A stretch of 64,000 nucleotides of DNA from SKHV01 sp963678565. Lineage in GTDB: Bacteria; Bacteroidota; Bacteroidia; Bacteroidales; Prolixibacteraceae. Positions 53,164 to 61,501 of this stretch are shown here, in pieces. A program made the position numbers and the translations under genes. Where the stretch lies: positions 620,001-684,000 of the forward strand of contig OY782875.1 in NCBI GenBank assembly GCA_963678565.1, in the 5' to 3' direction. How positions within the stretch are numbered: position 1 is the stretch's first letter; every line of letters begins with the position of its first letter. Under the pieces are notes generated by a model. The model was given only the letters and a program-made list of their open reading frames with translations. It was not told the origin of the DNA and made no database searches.

Positions 53164-53171
53164 CAAATATA
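53164..53171 (-). promoter_or_regulatory. -7 box of secDF
   Basis: TATATTTG on the minus strand matches TAnnTTTG, 45 nt before the secDF start at 53118. Confidence 0.5.
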
Positions 53172-53477
53172 TCCTTTTTTTGATAAATAGCGTTGATAAA
53201 GTGGTAAGAATAAAGTAGTTTGTTGCTATTGGATTGAATGTTTGTAGAATAGTACCTCGAACTTCGACAGATTGATTTAATATTGCAGGTTGTTGAAGCG
53301 CTGTAACCCACAATATATGAATAGGATTGCGTGAAGTTGAGTGCTTTTTGTTTTGCTAAAGCACGTAATGCAAATGACCGTAGAAAATAGCAATTTGGAG
53401 GATTGTTTTAAAACATATTCTCTTATTTTGAAATCTTTTGAATTGAAGAAATAAATGTAAGTTTGGGTTAAAATCAA

Positions 53478-53485
53478 TAAATTTG
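53478..53485 (+). promoter_or_regulatory. -7 box of elbB
   Basis: TAAATTTG matches TAnnTTTG and is 25 nt before the ATG at 53511. It supports that start rather than TTG 53505. Confidence 0.5.
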
Positions 53486-53510
53486 AAACTGAACAAATAA
53501 GTTTTTGACC

Positions 53511-54167
53511 ATGAGTAAAAAGAAACTAGCAGTTGTTTTGTCGGGATGCGGCGTGTACGATGGTTCTGAAATCCATGAAGCGGTCGCAACATTATTGGCT
53601 ATTGATAAATTGGGAGCAAGCTATCAGTGTTTTGCCCCCGACATAAAACAACATCATGTGATAAATCATTTCACAGGAGAAGAAATGAACGAATCGAGAA
53701 ATGTTTTAGTAGAATCGGCGCGAATCGCACGTGGTCAAATTTTACCCTTAAGCGATCTGAATATTGAAGACATTGATGGTTTGGTTTTTCCTGGTGGATT
53801 TGGCGCTGCAAAAAATTTATGTTCTTATGCTGTTGATGGAACTAAATGTTTGATTAATTCAGATGTAAATGTCGCCGTTCGCGATGCGTATGAAAGAAAG
53901 ATTCCAATTGCAGCCTTGTGTGTTTCTCCGGTTTTGATTGCCGAAATATTAGCCAATGTTACTTTAACAATTGGTTTAGATGAAACAACCGCAAATGATA
54001 TTGAATCGATGGGAGCAATTCATGAAAAATCAGAAGGATCAGAAATTGTAATCGATCAAGAAAATAAAATTGTTACTAGCCCATGTTACATGCTTGATTC
54101 TTCGATTAGTGTTGTTGCCCAAGGTGCCGAAAATGCTATTAAAGCATTATTGGAAATGATGAACTAG
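53511..54167 (+). CDS. elbB: ElbB-type DJ-1/PfpI-family glyoxalase-like protein
   Basis: The 218-residue protein is of the ElbB branch of the DJ-1/PfpI superfamily: LAVVLSGCGVYDGSEIHEAV at the N-terminus, FAPDIKQHHVINHFTGE (~43-59), VESARIARGQILPL, FPGGFGAAKNLCSYA (~91-105) and the nucleophile-elbow ALCVSPVLIAEIL (~137-149) with the reactive Cys. ElbB of E. coli has weak glyoxalase activity and was first tied to isoprenoid synthesis; the true role is not settled. Two secreted esterases follow 24 nt downstream. Confidence 0.88.
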   Translation: MSKKKLAVVLSGCGVYDGSEIHEAVATLLAIDKLGASYQCFAPDIKQHHVINHFTGEEMNESRNVLVESARIARGQILPLSDLNIEDIDGLVFPGGFGAAKNLCSYAVDGTKCLINSDVNVAVRDAYERKIPIAALCVSPVLIAEILANVTLTIGLDETTANDIESMGAIHEKSEGSEIVIDQENKIVTSPCYMLDSSISVVAQGAENAIKALLEMMN

Positions 54168-54190
54168 AAAAAAGATACAAAACCAAAATT

Positions 54191-55081
54191 ATGAAAAACC
54201 TAATTGTTTTAATTTTTGCATTAATGAGTTTATCGGCTTTTTCACAAGGAAAAGAAATAAAGTTGTGGCCGAAGGAAGTTCCACATAATTTAGATGTCGA
54301 TAAAGAAGAAGGAATCATTGAGAAAAATGGAATTATAACACATCGTTTCGATGTGATTGAGCCTACATTAACCATATATTCTCCTGAAAATTTTGAAGAA
54401 ATGCCTTCGAAATGTGTAATTATCTGTCCGGGAGGTGGATATGCTCGTTTGTCGATCAGCAAAGAAGGACACGATGTGGCAAAATATTTGGCAAGTAATG
54501 GAATTACTGGAATTGTTTTAAAATATCGACTTCCAAAAGACGAGTTACAGTCTAATAAAACAGTGGTTCCTCTAGAAGATGCCCAGCAAGCAATTCGAAA
54601 AGTGCGATCAATGGCAAAAGAATTGAATCTCATTGATAACCAAGTTGGAATCATGGGGTTTTCGGCAGGAGGAAGTTTAGCAGCAATTGCGTCAACCCGT
54701 CGATTTGAAGCTACAGAAAGTGGAATGCTTTTGCCTGATTTTAGTGTATTAATTTATCCGGTGGCAAGTATGAAGCCTGGTGTTACGCATCGCGGCAGTC
54801 ACGATAATCTGCTAGGAAAAGATAATTTACAAGAAAAAGAAATTGAATATAGCAGTGAATTGCAAATTAACGAAAGCACCCCACCAGCTTTTATTGTGCA
54901 CTCTTTCGACGATGGCGCTGTGCCAATTGAAAACAGTATTCGTTATATGAAACGACTACAAGAGTTTAATATTCCTTGTGAAACTCATTTCTACAAAAAA
55001 GGTGGACATGGATACGGAATGTTGAAAGGCTATACCGATACTTGGCCTGCATTAATGGTACGTTGGATCGATGATTTATAG
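54191..55081 (+). CDS. Secreted alpha/beta-hydrolase (esterase), copy 1
   Basis: The 296-residue protein has a signal peptide (1-19, AFSQG) and an alpha/beta-hydrolase fold of the acetyl-xylan-esterase-like (BD-FAE) type. The oxyanion region is VIICPGGGY (76-84), the nucleophile Ser158 is in IMGFSAGGS, the acid is D240 or D241 in HSFDDGAVP, and the His is H273 in GGHGYG. Likely substrates are acetylated sugars or other small esters in the periplasm. It is followed by a closely similar gene 4 nt later, a tandem duplication. Confidence 0.85.
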   Translation: MKNLIVLIFALMSLSAFSQGKEIKLWPKEVPHNLDVDKEEGIIEKNGIITHRFDVIEPTLTIYSPENFEEMPSKCVIICPGGGYARLSISKEGHDVAKYLASNGITGIVLKYRLPKDELQSNKTVVPLEDAQQAIRKVRSMAKELNLIDNQVGIMGFSAGGSLAAIASTRRFEATESGMLLPDFSVLIYPVASMKPGVTHRGSHDNLLGKDNLQEKEIEYSSELQINESTPPAFIVHSFDDGAVPIENSIRYMKRLQEFNIPCETHFYKKGGHGYGMLKGYTDTWPALMVRWIDDL

Positions 55082-55085
55082 CAGA

Positions 55086-55985
55086 ATGAAGAAACTACAA
55101 TTATTATTATTTACTTGTATGTTTGCTTGCTCATTGATCGGATTTTCGCAAGAAGAAATGAACTTGTGGCCAGCAGAAATACCTTTTAATAAAGAAGTTG
55201 AAGGAGTTCATGAAGAAATTCGAAATAAAGGAAAAATTGATGAAATGGTTTCGAATATCACCATTCCAACACTCACCATTTATCAACCTGAAAATTGGGA
55301 GAGAGTCGCATCAGAATGTGTAATTATTTGTCCGGGTGGTGCTTACGTAATTGAGGCAATGAATTTAGAAGGTCGTGAAATTGCGAAGTATTTTGCAGAA
55401 AATGGAATTACTGCTTTGCTTTTGAAGTATCGCTTACCATCAGATGAATATCAAACCAATAAAACCATCGTACCATTAAGCGATGCGCAACAAGCAATTC
55501 GTGTCGCACGTGAAAAGGCTGAAGAACTAAATATTATCAAAAATAAAATTGGAATAATGGGATTTTCGGCTGGCGGAAATTTGGCTTCGGTAACCTCAAC
55601 TCGCAGCTTTGAACAAACTGAAAATGGACAATTGCTTCCTGATTTTAGCCTATTGATTTATCCAGTTATTAGCATGAAACCTGAAATCACACACAAGGGG
55701 AGCCATGACCGTTTATTAGGGGCTGAAAACTTAAAAGTAAAAGAGATTGAGTTTAGTGCAGAGCTACAAATTAATGAGCACACTCCGCCTGCATTTATGG
55801 TTCATGCTTTCGATGATCGCACTGTGCACATTGAGAATAGTATTCGCTACATGGAGCGCTTGCAAGAATTTAATATTCCTTGCGAAATGCATTTCTACAA
55901 AAAAGGGGGACATGGTTTTGGTATGAAAGAAGGATATACCGATTCATGGCCTAATTTAATGCTACGGTGGATTAAGGATTTGTAA
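55086..55985 (+). CDS. Secreted alpha/beta-hydrolase (esterase), copy 2
   Basis: The 299-residue protein aligns end to end with its left neighbour: same signal peptide layout (1-22), CPGGAY oxyanion region, MGFSAGGNLAS nucleophile motif, AFDDRTVH acid region and GGHGFGMKEGYTD His segment. Shared stretches include the LQEFNIPCE and ELQIN words. ATG 55086 is used; an in-frame ATG at 55071 overlaps the preceding gene. The triad residues are intact in both copies, so both may be active with related or shifted specificity. Confidence 0.85.
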   Translation: MKKLQLLLFTCMFACSLIGFSQEEMNLWPAEIPFNKEVEGVHEEIRNKGKIDEMVSNITIPTLTIYQPENWERVASECVIICPGGAYVIEAMNLEGREIAKYFAENGITALLLKYRLPSDEYQTNKTIVPLSDAQQAIRVAREKAEELNIIKNKIGIMGFSAGGNLASVTSTRSFEQTENGQLLPDFSLLIYPVISMKPEITHKGSHDRLLGAENLKVKEIEFSAELQINEHTPPAFMVHAFDDRTVHIENSIRYMERLQEFNIPCEMHFYKKGGHGFGMKEGYTDSWPNLMLRWIKDL

Positions 55986-55998
55986 AATGATCTTGAGA

Positions 55999-56029
55999 TT
56001 TGACAGATAGGTGAATTTGTCTATTTTTG
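55999..56029 (+). promoter_or_regulatory. Consensus promoter of tRNA-Arg
   Basis: TTTG (55999-56002) is followed after exactly 19 nt by TATTTTTG (56022-56029), a full TTTG-N19-TAnnTTTG promoter, about 11 nt before the tRNA's first base. Confidence 0.8.
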
Positions 56030-56039
56030 CCCAACTTTT

Positions 56040-56111
56040 GGCCTCATAGTTCAACGGATAGAATAGCAGTTTCCTAAACTGTAGATATGGGTTCGATTCC
56101 CGTTGGGGCTA
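56040..56111 (+). tRNA. tRNA-Arg (CCT anticodon)
   Basis: The acceptor arms GGCCTCA (56040-56046) and TGGGGCT (56104-56110) pair with two G-T wobbles. The anticodon stem GCAGT/ACTGT holds the loop TTCCTAA, anticodon CCT, reading AGG codons. The T arm ATGGG/CCCGT encloses TTCGATT. The discriminator base is A, and only CA follows, so CCA must be added by the cell. Confidence 0.93.
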
Positions 56112-56112
56112 C

Positions 56113-56149
56113 AAAAGCTACTTAATGAATTCATTAAGTGGCTTTTTTT
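56113..56149 (+). terminator. Terminator of tRNA-Arg
   Basis: A long near-perfect stem from AAAAGC(56113) to the matching GCTTTT around a GAATTC centre is followed by seven T residues (56143-56149). Confidence 0.85.
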
Positions 56150-56203
56150 GTTGGTATTAATTGAATAAACTATCTTTAATTCACAAACCCTAAATCCTTC
56201 AAA

Positions 56204-57643
56204 ATGAAATCATTTTTTCTTTTTTTATCGTTAGTTCTCAGCTTTCAGTTTAGTTATGCTCAGAGTTGGAGACCCTTTATTCTCGGACAAAAAAGTTATT
56301 ATAAACTTGAATTGAATGATGTGACCGAAATTGAAACATTTAAACTTGATTCAACAAGGCAATATGGTGATTCAATTATATCTTATTTCAATTATAAGTC
56401 TGATATCAAGCAGGAATATTATGATTTATTAATACGATATCCCGAGCTAACTTATGGAAATATAAATCCAAATAGAATAGATTCGATTATTTCATGTGGG
56501 GGTGTTGATATTATGTATTTAACCACAATATACGGTAGTCCTATTGATTCGTTTATTTTTAAATCGAACGCGAAAGTTAATGAAAGCTGGATTACTAATG
56601 GTTTAGAAATAAAATGCACCGCTTTTGATACTTATAATATTCTTGGAATAGTTGACTCTGTAAAAATATTTTCATGTGGTAGCTATGAATTTATCTTATC
56701 AAAGCATTTCGGTTTTGTAAAGTTTTTTGAACTTAATGGTATTCTTAATCCACTAACCGGTGATGATGGCTACCCTAATCAATATGAGATTATTGGATAT
56801 GTGTTCGATACCATTTCTGTTGGCTATAAACAACCCGGATTTAAAGATTATTTTCATTTACAAAAAGGAGATGTGTTGTATTGGAAGAAATATAATGAAA
56901 GTTACGATATCACAATTAAAAAAAATACGAGCTATTGGTTGGATACTATAACTTATTCTTATATATCTGAAGATTCGGTTTATTATGAATACAAACGAAA
57001 TATTTATGATGAAAATAAAAGTTATATTACCACTAAACAAGAGAATAAGTATCACTTAAAAAATAGGGAAGGTGCGATTCTAAGCAACCCAATCAGTTGG
57101 TTTGGGCCATTGTTAAATAGTGGTTGGGGGACTATTGAGTTTTTCTATCTTGATTATTTACATCTCGAAATTAATGAAAGTGATACTACAAGTTGCTTGA
57201 GCTATTTGCTTCCGGGTATCATGATCGATACTATTGAAAGTAGGGTAAATATGATGTTTGATTATGGGACAACAACGAGATATTCTACAAGAGCAGGTCA
57301 TATATTTACCGGATCGTATTCTTGGGGAGAGCATTCAACAACATTACTAGGATCTATTATTGATGGAGATGGTAATGGTGATACTAATTTTCCAACAAGC
57401 ATGAATCAGTTTGCTAAAACTGATATTAGTGTCTATCCAAATCCTTTTAACAATTATATAAATATTAACTCTAATCAAAATGTTGAATTTGTTGAGATGT
57501 TTGATTGTCAGGGATGTTTAGTGCTTTCGCAATCAAACAAGTTAAATAGGTTGAATTTGAGGCATCTAAAACAAGGGATATATATCCTGAAGGTTAGGAA
57601 TGAATCTGGGCTGCAAAAGTTGGTGAGGTTAACAAAAAATTAA
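56204..57643 (+). CDS. Secreted protein of unknown function with T9SS sorting domain
   Basis: I do not recognise a family in this 479-residue protein. It has a signal peptide (FFLFLSLVLSFQFSYAQ, cut ~20) and a C-terminal T9SS type A domain (~395-479; ISVYPNPFNNYININ and LKQGIYILKVRN). The middle is rich in Tyr, Asp, Asn and Ser with alternating hydrophobic residues, so beta-rich. It has few charged helices and no catalytic motif. A near-consensus -7 box TATCTTTA (56171-56178) lies 26 nt before the start with a TTG 20 nt further up. It is placed just after tRNA-Arg, but an intervening terminator makes it a separate unit. Confidence 0.7.
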   Translation: MKSFFLFLSLVLSFQFSYAQSWRPFILGQKSYYKLELNDVTEIETFKLDSTRQYGDSIISYFNYKSDIKQEYYDLLIRYPELTYGNINPNRIDSIISCGGVDIMYLTTIYGSPIDSFIFKSNAKVNESWITNGLEIKCTAFDTYNILGIVDSVKIFSCGSYEFILSKHFGFVKFFELNGILNPLTGDDGYPNQYEIIGYVFDTISVGYKQPGFKDYFHLQKGDVLYWKKYNESYDITIKKNTSYWLDTITYSYISEDSVYYEYKRNIYDENKSYITTKQENKYHLKNREGAILSNPISWFGPLLNSGWGTIEFFYLDYLHLEINESDTTSCLSYLLPGIMIDTIESRVNMMFDYGTTTRYSTRAGHIFTGSYSWGEHSTTLLGSIIDGDGNGDTNFPTSMNQFAKTDISVYPNPFNNYININSNQNVEFVEMFDCQGCLVLSQSNKLNRLNLRHLKQGIYILKVRNESGLQKLVRLTKN

Positions 57644-57727
57644 TGCTCAATTTTCTTGAAATTGAACTGCTTTCGAAAAGTGATAAACAAAAATTTAAAA
57701 AGCTACTAGTTCAGTTTTCTACAATAT

Positions 57728-57735
57728 TATTTTTG
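57728..57735 (+). promoter_or_regulatory. -7 box immediately before uxuA
   Basis: TATTTTTG lies only 6 nt before the uxuA ATG at 57742. If used, the mRNA would start at or near the first codon. Confidence 0.4.
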
Positions 57736-57741
57736 TAAAAT

Positions 57742-58953
57742 ATGGCTTTAGAAAAAACTTGGCGCTGGTTTGGAACGAAGGATTCAATTACGCTTGAAAT
57801 GCTTGCTCAAATGGGGGTTGAAGGTGTAGTAACTGCATTGCATCATATCCCGAATGGCGAAATTTGGACTGTGGCAGAGATTTTAAAGGTGAAGTATGAA
57901 ATTGAAAGATTTGGAATGCGTTGGAGTGTGGTTGAAAGTCTTCCTGTAACAGAAGGAATTAAAATAGCAGGTGAAAATCGCGGAGAGTTGATTCAGAACT
58001 ATAAGCAGTCGATTCAAAACTTAGGGGCTTGTGGCATCGATACCATTTGTTATAATTTCATGCCCGTGCTCGATTGGGCGCGAACCGATTTGCACTATAA
58101 GTTAGCTAATGGAGGCGAATCGATGTATTTCGATTTTCCAACTTTTGTTGCATTCGATGTTTTTATTTTGAAACGACCAAGTGCAGCGAAAGATTATCCA
58201 AAAGTAATTGTTGAAGCTGCAAAGGATGTTTTTAATAAAATGACTTCTGATGAAGCTGATGAGCTAGCATATAATATAATTGTAGTAACGCAAGGTTTTA
58301 TTGATGGAGTAATTGATGGTTCGGTTGTCGATCCTAAGGCATTGTTTCTTGAATTTATCGATCGATATGCCAACGTTGGAAAAGATCAATTGCGTGCAAA
58401 TTTGAAATATTTTTTAGATGAGATTATTCCGGTGGCTGAAAAAGCTGGAGTACGCATGGCAATTCATCCCGACGATCCACCATTCCCGGTGTTGGGACTT
58501 CCTCGTATTATTGGTGAGCTTGATGATTATAAGTGGTTGTTTCAAGCCAATTCATCTTTAAATAATGGAATTACCTTTTGTTCTGGTTCTTTGTCAGCTC
58601 GAAAGGAGAACGATTTGCTTGAAATTATCGCTCAAACAAAAGAAAGAATTCATTTTACACATCTTCGGAATACACAAATGTTACCCGATGGAAGTTTTTA
58701 CGAGTCGGGGCATTTACAAGGGAACTTGGATATACCCGCAATTGTTGAAGCTTTATTAATAGAACAAGATCGAAGAAAAAATGAGGGAAGAGCTGATTCA
58801 AAAATTTCAGTTCGTCCCGATCATGGGATCAAATTATTAACAGATTATAAGAATGAATACAATCCCGGATACCCATTAATTGGGCGTTTAAAAGGATTGG
58901 CTGAACTCGATGGACTAATGGCAGGAATTGAGTTTAAAAACAATTTGAAATAA
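57742..58953 (+). CDS. uxuA: D-mannonate dehydratase UxuA
   Basis: UxuA dehydrates D-mannonate to 2-keto-3-deoxygluconate in glucuronate breakdown. The 403-residue protein has the N-terminal WRWFGTKDSITLEMLAQMGV (~7-26), the GVVTALHHIPNGEIW motif (~29-43), VVESLPVTEGIK (~72-83), NFMPVLDWARTDL (~108-120) and C-terminal HFTHLRNTQM (~299-308) and RPDHGIKLL metal-binding motifs, all intact. It stands alone, without uxuB, uxaC or a KDG kinase nearby. A -7-like box lies 6 nt before the start. Confidence 0.93.
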   Translation: MALEKTWRWFGTKDSITLEMLAQMGVEGVVTALHHIPNGEIWTVAEILKVKYEIERFGMRWSVVESLPVTEGIKIAGENRGELIQNYKQSIQNLGACGIDTICYNFMPVLDWARTDLHYKLANGGESMYFDFPTFVAFDVFILKRPSAAKDYPKVIVEAAKDVFNKMTSDEADELAYNIIVVTQGFIDGVIDGSVVDPKALFLEFIDRYANVGKDQLRANLKYFLDEIIPVAEKAGVRMAIHPDDPPFPVLGLPRIIGELDDYKWLFQANSSLNNGITFCSGSLSARKENDLLEIIAQTKERIHFTHLRNTQMLPDGSFYESGHLQGNLDIPAIVEALLIEQDRRKNEGRADSKISVRPDHGIKLLTDYKNEYNPGYPLIGRLKGLAELDGLMAGIEFKNNLK

Positions 58954-58996
58954 ACTACTAGAGTTCTTTAATTTTTGAAAAGTAGAGGAAGAAAAA

Positions 58997-59035
58997 AACC
59001 TGCCAAAAAAATTTCTTTGAATTTTTTGACAGGTT
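58997..59035 (-). terminator. Terminator of the small secreted protein gene
   Basis: AACCTGCCAAAAAAATT (58997-59013) pairs with AATTTTTTGACAGGTT (59020-59035), and on the minus strand the stem is followed by a T-run. Confidence 0.75.
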
Positions 59036-59077
59036 CTAAAAAGGTTAGATCTTGCTGATTAGTTTCGTCCATAACTA

Positions 59078-59692
59078 TTATTTTTCGAAGTTGTAAGAAT
59101 ATGTTTCATCGCCGCTTGTAATTTTTACTTGGTAATAACCACTTGTTAATTGTTCTAGGTTAAACCCTGTGGTAATACTAAAATCATCACCTAAAGATTT
59201 TCTGAAGAAAGTATCATCTTCTGTTGAAATAGTAAGTTTTACATCTTTAAGATCCTTATTAAGCATTGATAATTTTAAAACATCATCTTTAACTTCAAAA
59301 TAAGGCGATGGAGTTTCTGCACCATTTTCAACTTTAACGGTACCTTCGGCAATAGCAAATTCTAACTCTTTACGACCAGATTTGTTTTCTACAATTACTT
59401 TGTAATAACCATCATTAAGGTTTCTTAAATCGAAAGCCTTGTGATAGAAATTTTCGAAACTTTTTAAACCTTCTCTGTAATATACAATATCACCTTGTGC
59501 ATCTTCAATAACAAGTTGCGAAATTTCTTCAGTTGCATTGTCTACAGTGATAATTGCAAATTCATCTTTATAAGGAATTAATTTTACCTTTGGTCCTTCA
59601 CCAGTTGCTGCAAGAGCTTTAATGGCTAAGACTGCAACTAAAATTATGGCTACCATAATTTTACTGCCTAAATACATTAGTTTTGTCTTCAT
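59078..59692 (-). CDS. Small secreted beta-sandwich protein with two internal repeats
   Basis: The 204-residue protein has a membrane/signal segment (IMVAIILVAVLAIKALA, cut near residue 29) and two ~85-residue repeats. Each ends in a similar unit: FDLRNLNDGYYKVIVENKSG (~88-107) and FNLEQLTSGYYQVKITSGDE (~178-197). The GYY-KV pattern resembles the closing strands of DUF3244-like beta-sandwiches and T9SS sorting domains, but the protein lacks a true C-terminal signal. It is probably periplasmic or extracellular. Function is unknown. Confidence 0.6.
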   Translation of the reverse strand: MKTKLMYLGSKIMVAIILVAVLAIKALAATGEGPKVKLIPYKDEFAIITVDNATEEISQLVIEDAQGDIVYYREGLKSFENFYHKAFDLRNLNDGYYKVIVENKSGRKELEFAIAEGTVKVENGAETPSPYFEVKDDVLKLSMLNKDLKDVKLTISTEDDTFFRKSLGDDFSITTGFNLEQLTSGYYQVKITSGDETYSYNFEK

Positions 59693-59997
59693 TTCAATTA
59701 ATTTTTAATTTGTGATTAATGACAGTACAAACATAACATGTTTTTCAGCATAGTGTTAAAGAACATGTTTTAATCCTATGTTAAATGTGAAAATAAATTA
59801 AGTAAATATTTATTGTGTGGGTTAAGTTGTTGAAAAATAGCTATGTATGGTGTGTTACTCGACAATAAAAGACAAAAGGGTATGTTAATAAAATATTAAA
59901 GTGCATTTTGTTATTGTTTGGATACGATAATTTATGTAGGACTTTTAGCTGTTTTGCACAGATTTTAACAGATTTGCATTATAAACAATAATTTGAT
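59693..59997. other. 305-nt divergent intergenic region
   Basis: A -7 box for the leftward gene is present at 59728-59735. No TAnnTTTG box is found for the rightward aminotransferase gene at 59998; the last 100 nt are T-rich. No other feature is visible. Confidence 0.5.
59728..59735 (-). promoter_or_regulatory. -7 box of the small secreted protein gene
   Basis: TATGTTTG on the minus strand matches TAnnTTTG, 35 nt before the start at 59692. Confidence 0.5.
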
Positions 59998-61164
59998 ATG
60001 GATATTCAATATAATTTCGACGAAATCGTAAACCGTGAGGATACAAATTGTGAAAAATACGATAGTCGAGAAGAAATTTTTGGTAAAAAAGATATAATAC
60101 CGTTGTGGGTTGCTGATACCGACTTTAAAGTTCCCGACTTTATTGTGAATGCTGTAAAAGAGAGAGCTGCCCATGAAGTTTACGGATATCCGAAAAAAAC
60201 CGACGCATATTATCAATCAATTATCAATTGGTTGGATCGTCGTTACGGGTGGAGCATCCAAAAAGACTGGATCATGTATAGCCCTAATGTGGTAGTTGGA
60301 TTAGGTTCCACAATTTTGTCTTTAACCGAAAAAGGAGATAGAATTATTGTACAACCTCCAGTATATTTTCCTTTTTATCACGTAGTGGAAGGCAACGACC
60401 GCGAGTTGGTTCTCAATCCTTTGAAAAGAGTAGGAGATCGGTATTATTTCGATTTTGAGGATTTGAAAAGCAAGATCGATGAGAAGACAAAAATGATTTT
60501 AATTTCTAATCCACATAATCCGGGAGGAATGGTTTGGAAAAAAGAGGAGTTGGAAGAGTTGGCTTCAATTTGTTTAGCACACAATATAATAATGGTATCT
60601 GATGAAATACATTCAGACTTAACCTTACCTAGCTATCAACATACTCCATTAGCATCGATTTCCGACGAGATTTCGGAACAAACACTTACTGCCATGGCTG
60701 CGAGCAAAACTTTTAATGTCGCCGGATTGTCATCAGCATTTTTGGTTACTCAAAACCGAAAGTTTAGAGCCAAGTATCAGAAGTTGATGAAGGGAACACA
60801 TATTTCATCGGGAAACTTTTTTGGTTTGGTGGCAACTGAAGCTGCATTAACGCATGGCGACAAATGGTTAGCGCAGTTACAAGCTTACTTGCAAAAGAAC
60901 TACGATTATATTGAAAGTTTTGTAAACAAAGAATTACCCAAAATAAGCTTGATGAAGCCCGAAGCAACTTTTTTGGTTTGGATGGATTTTTCAGCTTATG
61001 GACTAAGCGACAAGGCACTGTCCGATAAATTGATTGAAGCAGGAGTTGGATTGAGTCCCGGAATTATGTTTGGTGAAGAAGGGAAAGGCTATATGCGATT
61101 GAACATGGGATGTCCACTTTCAGTATTAAAGGACGCGATGGAAAAAATAAAAGAAGCATTCTAG
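59998..61164 (+). CDS. PLP-dependent aminotransferase/C-S lyase of the MalY-PatB type
   Basis: The 388-residue class I/II PLP enzyme has the MalY/PatB-type N-terminus FDEIVNREDTNCEKYD and LWVADTDFKVPDFI (~36-49), NPHNPGGMVW (~171-180), SDEIHSDL (201-208) with the cofactor-ring Asp202, and the PLP-binding Lys237 in AASKTFNVAGL. PatB/MalY members split cystathionine or cysteine conjugates to release a thiol, pyruvate and ammonia. A role in methionine synthesis is plausible but not proven. It is followed by a bidirectional terminator and the convergent atpC. Confidence 0.85.
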   Translation: MDIQYNFDEIVNREDTNCEKYDSREEIFGKKDIIPLWVADTDFKVPDFIVNAVKERAAHEVYGYPKKTDAYYQSIINWLDRRYGWSIQKDWIMYSPNVVVGLGSTILSLTEKGDRIIVQPPVYFPFYHVVEGNDRELVLNPLKRVGDRYYFDFEDLKSKIDEKTKMILISNPHNPGGMVWKKEELEELASICLAHNIIMVSDEIHSDLTLPSYQHTPLASISDEISEQTLTAMAASKTFNVAGLSSAFLVTQNRKFRAKYQKLMKGTHISSGNFFGLVATEAALTHGDKWLAQLQAYLQKNYDYIESFVNKELPKISLMKPEATFLVWMDFSAYGLSDKALSDKLIEAGVGLSPGIMFGEEGKGYMRLNMGCPLSVLKDAMEKIKEAF

Positions 61165-61168
61165 GAAT

Positions 61169-61209
61169 AAAAAAAAGGAGACTTACAATTTTGTAGGTCT
61201 CCTTTTTTT
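61169..61209. terminator. Bidirectional terminator between aminotransferase and atpC
   Basis: A long stem, AAAGGAGACTTACAA to TTGTAGGTCTCCTTT with one mismatch, has A-runs on the left and T-runs on the right, so it works on both strands. It ends the rightward aminotransferase gene and the leftward atpD-atpC unit. Confidence 0.88.
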
Positions 61210-61225
61210 GAAATTATATCAATCT

Positions 61226-61498
61226 TTAATTTTCTTCTTTTGTAACTACCTGCCCAGCATCGGCCAATAGCACGATGTTGTTTGTCTTGCATTCTACCAC
61301 ACCACCATCGATTTCAACAAAGTGTTCAAGGCCACTGTTTTCTATAATCTTAACAACACCCTTTTCTAAATATGATACAATTGGTGCGTGACCATTTAAT
61401 ATTTCAAAAGATCCTTTTGATCCTGGTAGTTTTACCAATTTAATATCTTCTGAAGAAAATAATTGCTTTACAGGTGTATGTACTTCTAGTTTCATCAC
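61226..61498 (-). CDS. atpC: ATP synthase F1 epsilon subunit (short form)
   Basis: The 90-residue protein covers only the N-terminal beta-sandwich of epsilon: EVHTPVKQLFSSEDIKLVKLP, GSFEILNGHAPIVSYLEKG and the FVEIDGGVVECKTNNIVLLAD strand. The C-terminal two-helix domain that inhibits ATP hydrolysis in E. coli is absent, as is common in Bacteroidota. Epsilon connects the gamma shaft to the c-ring. It starts 3 nt after atpD. Two Met codons (61498, 61495) could both be the start. Confidence 0.92.
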   Translation of the reverse strand: MMKLEVHTPVKQLFSSEDIKLVKLPGSKGSFEILNGHAPIVSYLEKGVVKIIENSGLEHFVEIDGGVVECKTNNIVLLADAGQVVTKEEN

Positions 61499-61501
61499 TT
61501 A

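Larger units (their letters stand above)
53119..53510. other. 392-nt divergent region between secDF and elbB
   Basis: It contains the -7 boxes for secDF (53164-53171, minus) and elbB (53478-53485, plus), and one hairpin with GTGCTTT (53341-53347) paired with AAAGCAC (53358-53364). No gene is supported here. Confidence 0.55.

Noticed and set aside
53119..53313. A 65-residue N-terminal extension of SecDF
   Set aside because: The open frame covers the secDF promoter box and has no membrane or targeting pattern of the family. MQNKGAVRLF at 53118 is the usual start.
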